Below are positions 10,287 to 21,299 of a stretch of DNA of 64,000 nucleotides, piece after piece. The stretch spans positions 21,023,134 to 21,087,133 of the forward strand of contig CM033401.1 of assembly GCA_019426215.1 (NCBI GenBank), given 5' to 3'. Source of the DNA: Buddleja alternifolia (Eukaryota > Streptophyta > Magnoliopsida > Lamiales > Scrophulariaceae). Every line of letters begins with the position of its first letter. Position 1 is the first letter of the stretch. The translations under genes were made by a program, and so were the position numbers. Under the pieces are notes generated by a model. That model worked only from the letters and a program-made list of their open reading frames with translations, had not been told where the DNA came from and did no database searches.

Positions 10287-10918
10287 CTAGAAGTCTAGAT
10301 CTGATGACAACCCTTTTTGAATTTACTTAATCTTTTAGAGTAACGACGGCCCAGCAGAATTAATTAAATCTATGTATATATCATCTCTTACTGATCTTTT
10401 GGATTGTTTTATTCATTAAACATTAATAATCCATGATTTATGTTAAGTAATTCATGTTTATTTTGTTTAAAGAGATTACAACAAGTTCTTGAATTTGTTA
10501 TTTTACAAGATATGATAAACTGGTGTCCCCTCAACCACACATGGTCGGATAAGAAAAGTTCTTTTTATTAATTTTGGGTTATTTATCTTTCAGATCTTAA
10601 CAATCAGATAAGAATACAAAAAAGTGTATATGGAAGAAAGAATGATCCCTGTGATAGCCATGATAGGGTGGGGACTGATGAAAGTCCCTAATAATTTTTG
10701 TAATAAATTTATATTTAATATTCTATTCTACTATTATATATTTTGTCATTAAGCAATAGTCTGTAGATCTATTCCAAATTTTCAATCCATTAGTACGTAT
10801 TATAACTAATTAATAGCATAAATGAAGTATATTGTATTTCAGTTATATTTTTTGTTGCATGCTGTAATTATTTATACTGTTCATTGATTTATTGCAGGTT
10901 AATTATTTCATCATGATG
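10283..10918. other. AT-rich sequence downstream of MIR396
   Basis: No ORF or repeat structure stands out. Part of it may belong to the MIR396 primary transcript. A branch-and-acceptor-like TTTATTGCAG at about 10888-10897 would fit an intron end, but no transcript can be inferred from sequence alone. Confidence 0.5.
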
Positions 10919-10927
10919 AAGTGGAAT

Positions 10928-11262
10928 GGAAAATTACATTTTTCATACCATAATTGACCACTTATACACTTTTGATACCAAACATTTTAAAGATCTCACT
11001 TTTCATACAAACTTCGCCATTTTTTCTCATTTTTCATACTACCGTTAGTTTTCTTCAAAAAAATCGGCCACTTCTTACCAATTTGTGAAGAAATCGCACC
11101 AAATCCCTTAATTTTTTTGTGAAGAAAACTACTGGTGCTATGAAAAGTGAGAAAAAATGATCATGTTTGTATCAAAAGTGAGATTTCAAGAATGTTTGGT
11201 ATCAAAAGTGTATAGGTGGTCAAGGTGGTCAATTACGGCATGAAAAAATGCAATTTTCCCTA
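10928..11262. mobile_element. Foldback MITE with 9-bp target duplication (Mutator-type)
   Basis: A perfect 9-bp direct repeat AAGTGGAAT flanks the element at 10919-10927 and 11263-11271. The ends are inverted copies: GGAAAATTAC with CACTTTTGATACCAAACATT inside, mirrored on the right. The inverted similarity runs through nearly the whole 335 bp, so the element can fold into one long hairpin. It has no ORF. The 9-bp duplication suggests mobilisation by a Mutator-type transposase. Confidence 0.85.
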
Positions 11263-11271
11263 AAGTGGAAT

Positions 11272-12588
11272 ATATAACAATTCATAATTCTCAATAATCT
11301 CAGGACCACATATATAGTTTGTATTGCCTTTCTGAATTCTGAAATATGCTATACCTAATTTATATATGCACAAAAATTGTGAGGAAGGCTTTTACTCCTG
11401 CTGATTTCACCTAGGGAAAAAAATAATTAATACCAATTCAAATAATAATATTTTGCAGAAGAAAACCAAACAAATGCAAGAAAACTAGGTAGCTATCCAC
11501 CAACCCACCAGACCCCCACATAGGTAAAAGACATTCTTGTAGCAAAAAACACAGCCATGTTGTTTTGTCTTGTTAAGGCTGTAATATATATTGCCTCAAG
11601 ATCAGATCCTAATGTTCCTTCTATGGCCAGCAAGTTTAACTTTAATTTACTATATAGAATGAGTTAGGTGATTGGTCCTGATGCAAAGCCAGTCTGTAAT
11701 AGGGATATATAATGGAGCTAAACTTGATTTATACGTTCACTCTCTTTGAATTGTTGTTTCTTCACGTATCCATAGTGTATAAGGTTTTTTCTTAATTATA
11801 CACGTGATCAATTTTATGCATGCCGCATGTATCTATGAAATAAAATTCGAAATAAAACAACAATTTGAAACAAAGGTCTATGTGGTTCATAAGTGCGTAA
11901 TGGTATGTATAGAACATTTTATTAATTTTATCCTTAACTTTCTTCTTTGTGTTTTAAGCCTATATAACTCCAGAAATATTCCTTCTTTTTACTTTAAGAT
12001 TGTCTTAGTGCTACAAGTTAATTCACTTATTTTTGTCGTTAAAAGTAAAGGAAAAAACCCACTTGCCTACATTTGGTGTTCCATTACTCTATTAATTTAA
12101 GACCTACTTTCGACGTAGATGCTAAAATTGATATTTAATTTTTTCAATTTGGCCCCATTAATTCCCCTATTTTTAGGTTAATATGAATATTGAATTCAAA
12201 TTAGAAATGTTTAAATCACCTTGCCTTTCTTCAGGTCAAAAGTATACGCATTTATATGCCTGCATGATGTGAAATACATTTTCTACTTTTGGTTTTAAAG
12301 ATGAGAGTTGAAAGTTGATCTACCTTTGCTCTTTGACCATTTATATATATGGACAAAAACCATTAAAAGTAGAAATATTGAAGAGACAGGAAAAGGGGGG
12401 GTTTTGATCCAAAACAATCTTGTTCTTTGTTTTTTTTTAAGGGCAAAACAATCTTGTTCTTGATTTGGCTGTCTTTGAACCAAACAAAATATTAATTACT
12501 TTTAATACTACTACAAGCACTATATATATTTCTTTTCAAAATCAAATTAACCTCTTTATATAGGTATTATATATATATATATATATAT
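11272..12588. other. AT-rich intergenic DNA, no gene seen
   Basis: The longest ORF (98 codons from 11804) is low-complexity and has no recognisable domain. No inverted repeat or RNA gene was noticed. A (TA)n tract at about 12569-12591 marks its right edge. Confidence 0.6.
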
Positions 12589-14359
12589 ATAGTATGAATC
12601 AAATACATCCCATTACATTTGGTAAGATATAAGACTCAATTTACACCATTGATACCATTTGATCCCAAGGTCCGGATTTAACTCCATTTTTCAGATTGTA
12701 TAATTTTTTTAATGATGGCAGGGGCATTTTAGTCAATGAACTTAACAAATTCATGCAGGATCACAATCAAATCCCACTTATTGCGCCATAACAGATTCTT
12801 TTCTCCAATTTATTTTTTCTTTCCAATTACAAATCTGTATGTGAAGGGATATGTATAATATCGATGCTGCTGAAAAGTAGTAAACAGAGCATATTTTGCC
12901 ATAGGAAAAAAATTGCTTCTTCTGTGAAGCTGTAAAGGAGAAAGAAATAAAATGAAAAAGTTTTATTAGTTTGTGATTCAAGGTGTGAAAATAATTATTT
13001 GTTTATTTTAAAAAAATAAAAAAGGAGGTGCATATTGTTGTCATATTCGTAGTGTTGGTCGGCATTATACATACATACATACATACAGAATAGAAGTAGA
13101 CAGGGAGAGAAGAAAGGAAGAAGGGGAAGAAAACATCACAATTAGTGATTTTAAACCATCATTCAGTAGCTTATAACACATTAAACAGTATCCTATAAAC
13201 CATTATATAGTGTGTGATTAGTGACATACAATTAATGATTTCAAATCATTATACAATATCTTATAAACAACTATATAGTATGTTATGACACAATATACAG
13301 TATCTTATAACCCATTATACAGTGTGTATTTATACATCATATAGTTACAATCTTATAAACCATTATACAGTATATTATAACCCATTATACAGTGTCATAT
13401 AAATAAATATACAGTATCATATATCTCATTATACAGTGAATACAATAGCTAATAAACATTATACAATAGCTAATTAATCCATTATACAATAGCTAATAAA
13501 CAAATATACAGTAAATACAATGGTGATATACAGTGTGTAATTAGTGACATACAATTAGTGATTTCAAACCATTATACAGTATCTTATAAACCACTATACA
13601 GTATCTTATAACACATTATACAGTATCTTATAACCAATTATACAGTGTGTTTGTACACATCATACAGTCACAATCTTATAAACCATTATACAGTATCTTA
13701 TAACCCAATATACAATATCATATAGCCCATTATACAGTGTGTTTATACATCATACAATTACAATGCACCAACTAATTTAACAATATACAGCATCTATTAC
13801 ACATATGAATACCAAATCAACAAAAACACATTATTGGATCTCAATCAACAGCTAATCGACACAGCAAATCATATCTCCAATGGCTTAATTCCTTCTTGAA
13901 AAAACCGCCATAACCATATCTCGTCTTCTACAAATGAGGAGACAAACCAAGCTTCTGATCATTCTTCCTGTCATCATATTCTCAGGCACTCTATGATTAA
14001 TTTTCTTCATTCCAATTGAATTATCCTCTGCAAATTCTTGCCCTAATCCATCGTATCTCATCATACTCAGTTCCCAGTTCTTGAAGCTTTCAATTTGGCA
14101 ACAAGTTGAGAGATTGTAGGGGATTTTTGTACGTTTCAATTTGAGAGATTTTAGGGAGATTCTGTGCCTTTTTTTTTTTTTGGTATGTAGATGTTGTATA
14201 ATAACGTCATTTGACTATTATACCCCTAATCCAATTGAAATCAATTTTCCCGCCTGTTTTTTGCTTCTTTATTGGACTGTTGGATTTAGTGGATCCAATG
14301 GTGTAGATTGGGTCTTATATCTTATCTAATATAGGGTGTGTATTGGATCTTGACCCTAT
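12589..14359. mobile_element. Non-autonomous element with ~100-bp terminal inverted repeats, containing a minisatellite
   Basis: The left end (tatagtatgaatcaaatac... AAGATATAAGACTCAATTTACACC) matches the reverse complement of the right end (...GGTGTAGATTGGGTCTTATATCTT...) with moderate divergence over about 100 bp. Both ends sit in TA-rich DNA, so the target duplication cannot be read and the borders are approximate. The interior holds a minisatellite array and a short unrecognised ORF (13885-14139, - strand). Superfamily uncertain. Confidence 0.6.
13140..13790. repeat. Degenerate minisatellite, ~20-bp unit
   Basis: Variants of ATTATACAGTATCTTATAA recur dozens of times, mixed with TATACAGTGTG and CAATAGCTAATAAAC variants. 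A larger block repeats: the segment from about 13205 (gtgattagtgacatacaatta) reappears near 13537, so the array also has a higher-order period of roughly 330 bp. Confidence 0.85.
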
Positions 14360-14372
14360 ATATATATAATTA

Positions 14373-15732
14373 GGGATTTGATATTAGCACTCCCAAAAGT
14401 GATAACCACACTCCTTATCCACTTTATTTTTGAACTAAATGACCAAAGTGCCCACATATTATTTGAATACACAATTTCTCTTAATATTTAAAACAATTAT
14501 AACTTTCACTATACTATTCATCCTTTTTAAGGTTTATCTTTACATTTTTTAACTTTGAACATCATTATTAATTATTTAAAGTAATAATCAGAAATCATAA
14601 TATTAGAGTTATTACATATATTAGTTAAAACTAGGTCAAGTTTTCTTACATCAGTTTAAGTTTCTTCTTCATATTTTTACATGAGGTCAAATATTAGAAA
14701 AAAAATATATTAATTAACAACTGAATTTATGTAAAATAATAATATTAGCTTTCTTACACTGTTTAGTTAAAATCAGATCAAACATTAGACAAAAAGATAA
14801 AATTAGTTATCAATAATATTTGTTTAAAATAATAAGATTAGCATTCTTACACAAGGTCAAATTTTTACTTCACATATGAAGCCCATTATCTATTAGGCAA
14901 AAAAGTAAAATAAATACTAATTCCAAATTTGTGATGTGAGTTGATGTCAAAAAAATCACTTTTTTTTTTGTTCTTTTGGTATTTGTCGATGTCAAAGAAA
15001 TCACATGAATTGTATTCTCACCCATTTCTTGTGTCAAAGACTAGGAAGACAAATAATGCCTTTTAGTCTTATTTGTTCCCTGCACTTATAGTTCGTTTTG
15101 TATACCCACTTATTTATACATTTCTTATGCTAATATTATCCAAATTTTATTCCATTTGAAATAGAATAAAATGGATACAGCTTATGACTTTTAAATCTGG
15201 GATTAGTTAGATAGTCAATTTAATTTGACTTAAAAAAATAAAGAAAGTAGTAGTAATTTGAATTTTGATATCAAGGGTTGTAATGTAAATGCTGAAATTA
15301 TAATGCATAGGGGGGCTTTAGAAAAAATAGAATATATTTTACAATTTTTGATGAAACTACGATTTTAAAAATTATCCGATATTTAAAGAAATGATCTATT
15401 ATATTTCAAAATTCTCAACTTCTCACAATTTCTTAACTTTTAATAGTTATATGCTTCTTAAAATATACTAAGTGAAATGTAACATAAGTTAATAGGAGAA
15501 AAAATAAACAAAAATCATGCTAAAGCTACAATATATATTGTCTAGTGTTTTGAAATATTAAAATATGAAAATAAACCTTAAAAAGGATGAATAGTATAGT
15601 AAAAGATATCTTTGTCTTACATTAAGAGAAATTGTGTGTTCAAATGATATATGGACATTTTGGTAATTTGGTTAAAAATAAAGTAACTTTGGAGTGTGGT
15701 TATCACTTTTGGGAGTGCTAATATCAACTCCC
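14373..15732. mobile_element. Non-autonomous DNA transposon with ~165-bp TIRs and 8-bp target duplication
   Basis: The left end GGGATTTGATATTAGCAC is mirrored on the right as GTGCTAATATCAACTCCC, and the inverted similarity continues about 165 bp inwards, to ATTCATCCTTTTTAAGGTTTA. TATAATTA flanks both ends (14365-14372 and 15733-15740). The 1360-bp element has no coding capacity. An 8-bp duplication suits the hAT superfamily, while such long TIRs are commoner in Mutator-like elements, so the superfamily is left open. It lies directly behind the 12589-14359 element. Confidence 0.85.
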
Positions 15733-15764
15733 TATAATTAATAGAGTGTTTGTCTTTATTTGTG

Positions 15765-15802
<38 letters not shown>

Positions 15803-15812
15803 TACATACTAT

Positions 15813-15842
15813 ACTAGTATAAAGAACGTGTGTTGCACGTGA
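15813..15842 (-). mobile_element. Possible Helitron 3' terminus
   Basis: On the - strand the sequence has a short hairpin (ACGTG-CAACA-CACGT) followed after 8 bases by CTAG then T, flanked by A and T. That is the arrangement of a plant Helitron 3' end. The body would run rightwards into the AT-rich region, but no 5' TC end was located. The stem is only 5 bp, so the call is weak. Confidence 0.3.
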
Positions 15843-17783
15843 ATACTATTTGTTTCAATATTTTTTGTTAGTTGAGTGTTTGGATCATTAGAAAAACTTA
15901 TGATTTTTTTAACTTTCCACCTAACTCTAATATGAAGTTCTAATGCGTTAATTTGAAGGAAACAATTATCTAAGTTTACTATTCTTAAATTATTGCAATT
16001 TAATATAATAGAAGTATTGTACTGTAACTATAAAAAAACAATTTGAAATGTAGAAATAAAGAGATTTTGCAAGAGTGTGTTTTCTTTTACATAAAGTTAA
16101 TACGTAAAAGACATAGTCATAAAATATATTTTTCTGATTGTCTTAGTTGTACTCGTACTTCTATTCATCCAGAAAGAGTTATCGTTTAGCTGACTCAACC
16201 TTTAGTTGTAACTATGAGCTTAGTGAAGATAATTAAGAAAAGTTCCTCTTACTAAAAATAAGTAATTATTGAATAATACTCCTTTTCATTTTGATCTTAG
16301 AAAACAAATAAACTAACTCATGGTAGAAATAATTTATGGTCGAGTAAAACTCCTGTTTTTCATTCAATATGTTTCTAAACTTCTAATGGTAATAAATTGA
16401 TTTATACTACAAAAGATCGAAGAATAATCAATTTCATTTTCATCTTAAAAACAAAGAGATTTTTCACATAGAACTAATTTTTTAAAATAGGATCATGACT
16501 TTAATATTATTTTTCTGAAAAATTACTAAAAGCATTTTACTATAAATTTTGTATAGAAAAAAATCCATTAAACTGTCCCCTAATTTCTAGGTTAAAAGCT
16601 AATCAATTGGTTTTTATAATTTAAAATTATATTCCTTATTTGATAAAATTGTGTAATAAAAATTTTACTTTTTCATTATATAGAAATAAATATTTTATGT
16701 ATTACTTTTTACATTTAACATGTTAATTAATCTAAAAGCTTTTATTATTTTTAAAATAAACAAAAATTATAAAAAATTAAAATTTATATCATAACAAATA
16801 CAAGTTATCAATTTAAAAATCTCAACAGAAATTTTATATAGCAAAAATAATTTGTTAATTTCTAACCTAATAATTTTTGGATTGACAAAATTTTTGGGTT
16901 TTAAACAAAATATATGATATTATATATATAGAATGATTCTGCTCATATGTATAATTATACTTTTATCTTGAAGTGTGTAATATTGATACTTCAATAATCA
17001 TGTATTAAAGAAGTAATTTATTATTTAAATACGTACTAAATTGATATATTAGATCTAATTGAAGTTTATTTATACAAGTTGAAATTGGAACTTTTATTTT
17101 TAAATGTGTAATATTTTAATAATCAAGTATCAAAATATTTTTCTATTGATCATTCCACAAAGTAAATAAATAATTCATTGTTTAAAATAAGTACTATATT
17201 AGTATATCAAATTTCATTAACAATTTCTCGTACAAATCATACACTAAGATAACAAATATTCTATCAAATTAATACATTAGAAGTAAACATCACACCGTAC
17301 ACAAACTACCTCTTCCTAATTCATATATCGTGATATTATAAAGATATTTCATTTAGAAGAAACAACGAAACCTTTTTGCTAAACCAATACAAAATTACTG
17401 AAACATTATGAATATAATTCGAGAATTATGAAAATTGTTGTATATGATCCTTAAATTAATAGAGAGTTGCCTTTAGAATCTCCAAAATTGATGAGAATAT
17501 GAAATTTTCTATTCAAGATGATGGTACATGCACTTGTATAAAAAAAGTCCAGCTTGGTGAAAAATTTGAAGAAGCTACATTGGCTTTTTGGTATATGCAT
17601 ATACATATTTATCTCTATTGAAAATGTTAGGTGAAAAGTTAAAATAATATTTAATGCCAAGAATTAAGATGGTATAGGAAGAAGTCTGATGGTTATAGTT
17701 GTAAAGGTTGTGGATGATTTTCCAAATTCTAAACTTTTAGTTACTTGGGACAGCAAGTGTTTGTGACCTTACAATTCATGAAG
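15843..17783. other. Very AT-rich intergenic DNA, no gene seen
   Basis: No ORF longer than about 70 codons and no domain-like sequence. Possibly the interior of a decayed Helitron, if the end at 15813 is real. Confidence 0.55.
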
Positions 17784-17879
17784 TGAGGCGCCTTTATTTA
17801 CATTTATTTTGTCAATAATTTAATTAGTAACTGAGGCGCCTTTATTTACATTTATTTTGTCAATAATTTAATTAGTAAC
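17784..17879. repeat. Perfect tandem duplication of 48 bp
   Basis: TGAGGCGCCTTTATTTAC starts at 17784 and again at 17832, and the whole 48-bp unit is repeated, apparently without change. The identity points to a recent event. Confidence 0.92.
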
Positions 17880-18327
17880 GAATGATCACAATGATGATAT
17901 TAGTAGTAATAGTAATATATTAATAATAATAAAGTATAAAATGTATTATAATAATATAGTTTCTTAAATAAAGATAATAATTTCTTTTTACAATTGGAAG
18001 AAATAACTAAAAGATCCACACTTTTATAGGTGGCTATTGATAGTGCCAGAGCACAAATCAATTTGCCAACGCAAAATAACTTAATTGCCTATTCTACCCT
18101 TTAGAGTCAATATCATAATTTAATGAATTAATTCTATCTTTAATATTTACTAAAACTACAGTGTATGAATAAGGAAACAGGCTCACGGCAATCAATCAGC
18201 CATTCTGGTGGCTCTAGTTGCCAAATCTACTTTCTAGTTTCTCCTTGATTTCCTAGTAAATGATGCAACTTTCGTCATTCATAATTTTTCTCTTCATATA
18301 TGAATTCTATTTGCATCTTTATTATTT
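17880..18327. other. AT-rich intergenic DNA, no gene seen
   Basis: Short trinucleotide-like AT-rich tracts (about 17895-17950). Nothing else identified. Confidence 0.55.
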
Positions 18328-18924
18328 TGATGTGGGTGAAATTTAGATTTTGGGCCAAGTTGGAGGGTCCAAGTTTATTGGGCTTAAACCCAATAGAATT
18401 ATGGACTTGGATCCTTTTAGAAGTCATCATACCCGGCTCCAGTTAGCTGGAGATCCGCCGACCCGACTTGTGTAGGTAGAACAGATCTATATATGACAAC
18501 GTTAGAGACAAGATCCAATCAATCAGAAGACTTTCCATAAATAGACCTGCGGAGATCAAACATGATATTCCAAGATATTTATCATTTATACCTAATTAGA
18601 TATATCCTAAAATAGATGAATCTTGATTTATTCTAATTACCTTATGTATTTTTAGTATAGATGACTTGCGCATTTAAGTCTACCCACCAAAAAAACTTGT
18701 ATAAATACTCATCATAAAGATGAATGGAAGAGGACATGTATTGTAAAATAAATATAAACTATAGAGAAATAAAGAATTCACAACTTTATGCCCGTGGACA
18801 TAGGTCTTCTTTGGACCGAATCACGTAAATCTCTTGTTCATTTATATATTATTCTGGCTTTATATTATTATTATTATTAATTAATATATCTGCATAATTT
18901 TTTTGGTTTGAAACCCACACATCA
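18328..18924 (+). repeat. Solo LTR, copia-like
   Basis: It starts TGATGTGGGT and ends ACCCACACATCA, near-perfect short inverted ends of TG...CA type. Inside are a TATA box (TATAAATAC, about 18701) and downstream AATAAA-like signals, in the order expected of an LTR. No PBS or coding region follows, so it is a solo LTR. The flanks (TATTT and ATTAC) do not form a clean 5-bp duplication. Confidence 0.7.
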
Positions 18925-19867
18925 ATTACAATTATAACTATACAAACATCTAATGGAATTAAAAACGTTGAAGCAAATTACTTACTGGAAAATGCTTCTG
19001 TTTTATTTGAATAACCTTTCTCGTAAAATTCCATATTAAAATATTAAATAAAAAAAGACCATAATATTTCTTATGAATAAATTTTATTCTAGAAATCTTT
19101 TAATGAAAAAATAAATAAATATATCAATATAAGACTTTATTTTAGTGGATAACTATGCAAGAATTAATTATCAAAGCTCTAAAAACAAAGATCATAATGT
19201 TGTTTATTAATTAATTTTCTTTTGCTAAGATAAAACATAAAATTAGTGAAAATCGTTACCAAAAAAAGTAATAAAGTATGGATCAAGAGAATCGAGTAAT
19301 CAGAAAGTGATGAGATTGTTTATATTTTTCAATGAGGAAAGAATTCATAAAATAGAGAGAGATTGATTACACCTTTCTAATTTTCCGTGAGAGAGATTGA
19401 TGACAAAATGTAATCCTTTGACTATGAAGGACAACAAAGGGAATTGCATGATTTTGGTCTGACAAGAGGATAACCGCTTTGGCTATATCATTAGCCTTTA
19501 TAGATAGTATAGATTGGTTCTTAGGATCATATATATATTCTGATGCAAAACATTTCTAAGACAGAAAATTCATATATACTTTGACATCAAATATATGCTG
19601 AAGCTAAATGACTATGAGTATTCCGTCCCAACTCATCGGGGACGGCATTATTGCCTCAACATTGGCATTTTTCTACCTTTTTTATGCATCCTGTGGCCTT
19701 GCAAAGTTTTTCTCCTCGGATTCATTTGTTTTGTACCATGCTATAATATACTAGTACATTGTTCTATATTTCCTAATTAACAATCCTACTTACAACTAAA
19801 TAGAAAAGCACGAGATCAGTAGCACTCTACTGGCAGAATTGCATTTTTTCTTGAGTCCATTTTATTT
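18925..19867. other. AT-rich intergenic DNA, no gene seen
   Basis: No coding or RNA gene signal was recognised; the ORFs here are short and domain-free. Confidence 0.55.
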
Positions 19868-20076
19868 AGGGAAAATTACACACAGACCCCGTCACTTATT
19901 ATGTAATTACCAAAATCTCCCCTCACTAATTGAAAACTACCAAGACATGCCCTCAAGGGGTTTATTTGTAAAGTTTACAGGGGATAAAATTGTAAGGATT
20001 TTTAAACATACAGTAATTGTAAGAAATCTTTAACATAAGGGGGTGTGTTAATAAGTTAAAATAATAATAAAAAAAA

Positions 20077-20108
<32 letters not shown>

Positions 20109-20150
20109 AGGGGTGGTAATTGCATAATATGCGAGTGTGTAATTTTCCCT
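19868..20150. mobile_element. Short TIR element (MITE) with a 29-base G tract
   Basis: The ends AGGGAAAATTACAC and GTGTGTAATTTTCCCT are inverted repeats of the GGGAAAATT class, as in the element at 10928. Before the right end lies an uninterrupted run of 29 G (20080-20108), then AGGGGTGG. No clear target duplication was found. Confidence 0.6.
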
Positions 20151-20540
20151 TACAAACTTTTGTTTTTAGTCCTAATATTGAACCATATTGCGAACATAGT
20201 CTTTTGGAAAATTGGTCATGAGTTTTGCGTTCCGTTGAAAGCTAATAGCAACGTCAACTAAAAATAGCCCTTTGAACTATACAACTTGTGGAAAATTGCA
20301 TATTTGGTACACTAGAGAACTCTGCACTTTTGTTCCATACAAACAAGTATCACGTTGGCAATTTTGGTACAATCCGGCGAGAAATTTGGCAATTTCAGTA
20401 CAAATCTCGCTGAAAAATTCAAAATTAGCCAGAAAATATTATTTGGGGGGGAAATTGACTTGAATTTGGGGGTTTTTTCATTTGTCGGGAAAATTAACCT
20501 TCAATTTGGAGATTTTTGCTTTTGGAGAGAAAATTGACTT
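20151..20540. other. Degenerate repetitive sequence
   Basis: Short imperfect repeats of a GAAAATTGACTT...AATTTGG type recur about every 60 bases from 20450. No gene is seen; the short ORFs reflect this repeat. Confidence 0.5.
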
Positions 20541-20866
20541 TTAATTTGGGAATTTTAACTCAAATACTTTCAATTTATCGAAGTTATCTTTCTTTTATTT
20601 ATAATAAATAAAATCAGTATAACTAATACAACTAATATAAAGATTATAAAATAGTTTTAAAAATATAATATCATATGCATGAAATTCAAATTAACTATAT
20701 TTTTAATTTGAGGATTTTAACTCAAATACTTTCAATTTATCGAAGTTATCTTTCTTTTATTTATAATAAATAAAATCAGTATAACTAATACAACTAATAT
20801 AAAATTTATAAAATAGTTCTAAAAATATAATATCATATGCATAAAATTCACATTAAACTATATTTT
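20541..20866. repeat. Tandem duplication, ~162-bp unit, two copies
   Basis: TTTTAACTCAAATACTTTC occurs at 20553 and 20715, and the following ~140 bp match closely in both copies, including GAAGTTATCTTTCTTTTATT and ATAATATCATATGCAT. Confidence 0.9.
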
Positions 20867-21299
20867 TCTTAATAGTATGATTTTTTACACTTCTTGGTCT
20901 TCGAACCCCTCAGTCACTACGAACACCCCCGATCAATGCAATGGGATGTGTCTATTTATCCATCTCTTGAATCGAAATGGGAGCAGGTTTGCAAAAGGGT
21001 CACAACTAAGAGGTCTATTCGAAGAACACTAGGACTAGTTGAAGTAATGAGGCTCCCAGTCACGGTCCAAATTCAGTCCCAAAAAGGGTCCAAACTGAAA
21101 GTGTGAGCTTATCAGTACCGCAGTCCAAAACAAAATCCAAACACCATTAATAGCTTATCTAGTAGGATCATAACCCTAACATCGCCAACTAAACAATTAA
21201 GTAACTTACTATCAAAAGCTGCCACACTTCTCCACTAGAGAGTGACCCCTATAATCAACGGTCCTCCGATCTATTCTCATTGCTCAATTCATCTATAAC
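20867..21299. other. Sequence of unknown origin, no gene called
   Basis: Less AT-rich than the DNA to the left. It contains a 70-codon ORF (20894-21106, +) with no recognisable domain. It may be a further part of the inverted copia leader that follows, but no match to element C was seen by eye. Confidence 0.4.

Noticed and set aside
11804..12100. ORF of 98 codons in intergenic DNA
   Set aside because: AT-rich composition gives long chance frames; the protein is low-complexity and unrecognisable.
13140..13790. Regular short repeats as a possible CRISPR array
   Set aside because: Units are contiguous and degenerate without unique spacers, in a plant nuclear context; it is a minisatellite.
13885..14139. 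84-codon ORF on the - strand inside a TIR element
   Set aside because: It could be a captured exon, but no family is recognised and its surroundings are repeat DNA.
20894..21106. 70-codon ORF with less AT-biased codons
   Set aside because: No domain recognised; next to an inverted retrotransposon leader and probably part of that repeat.
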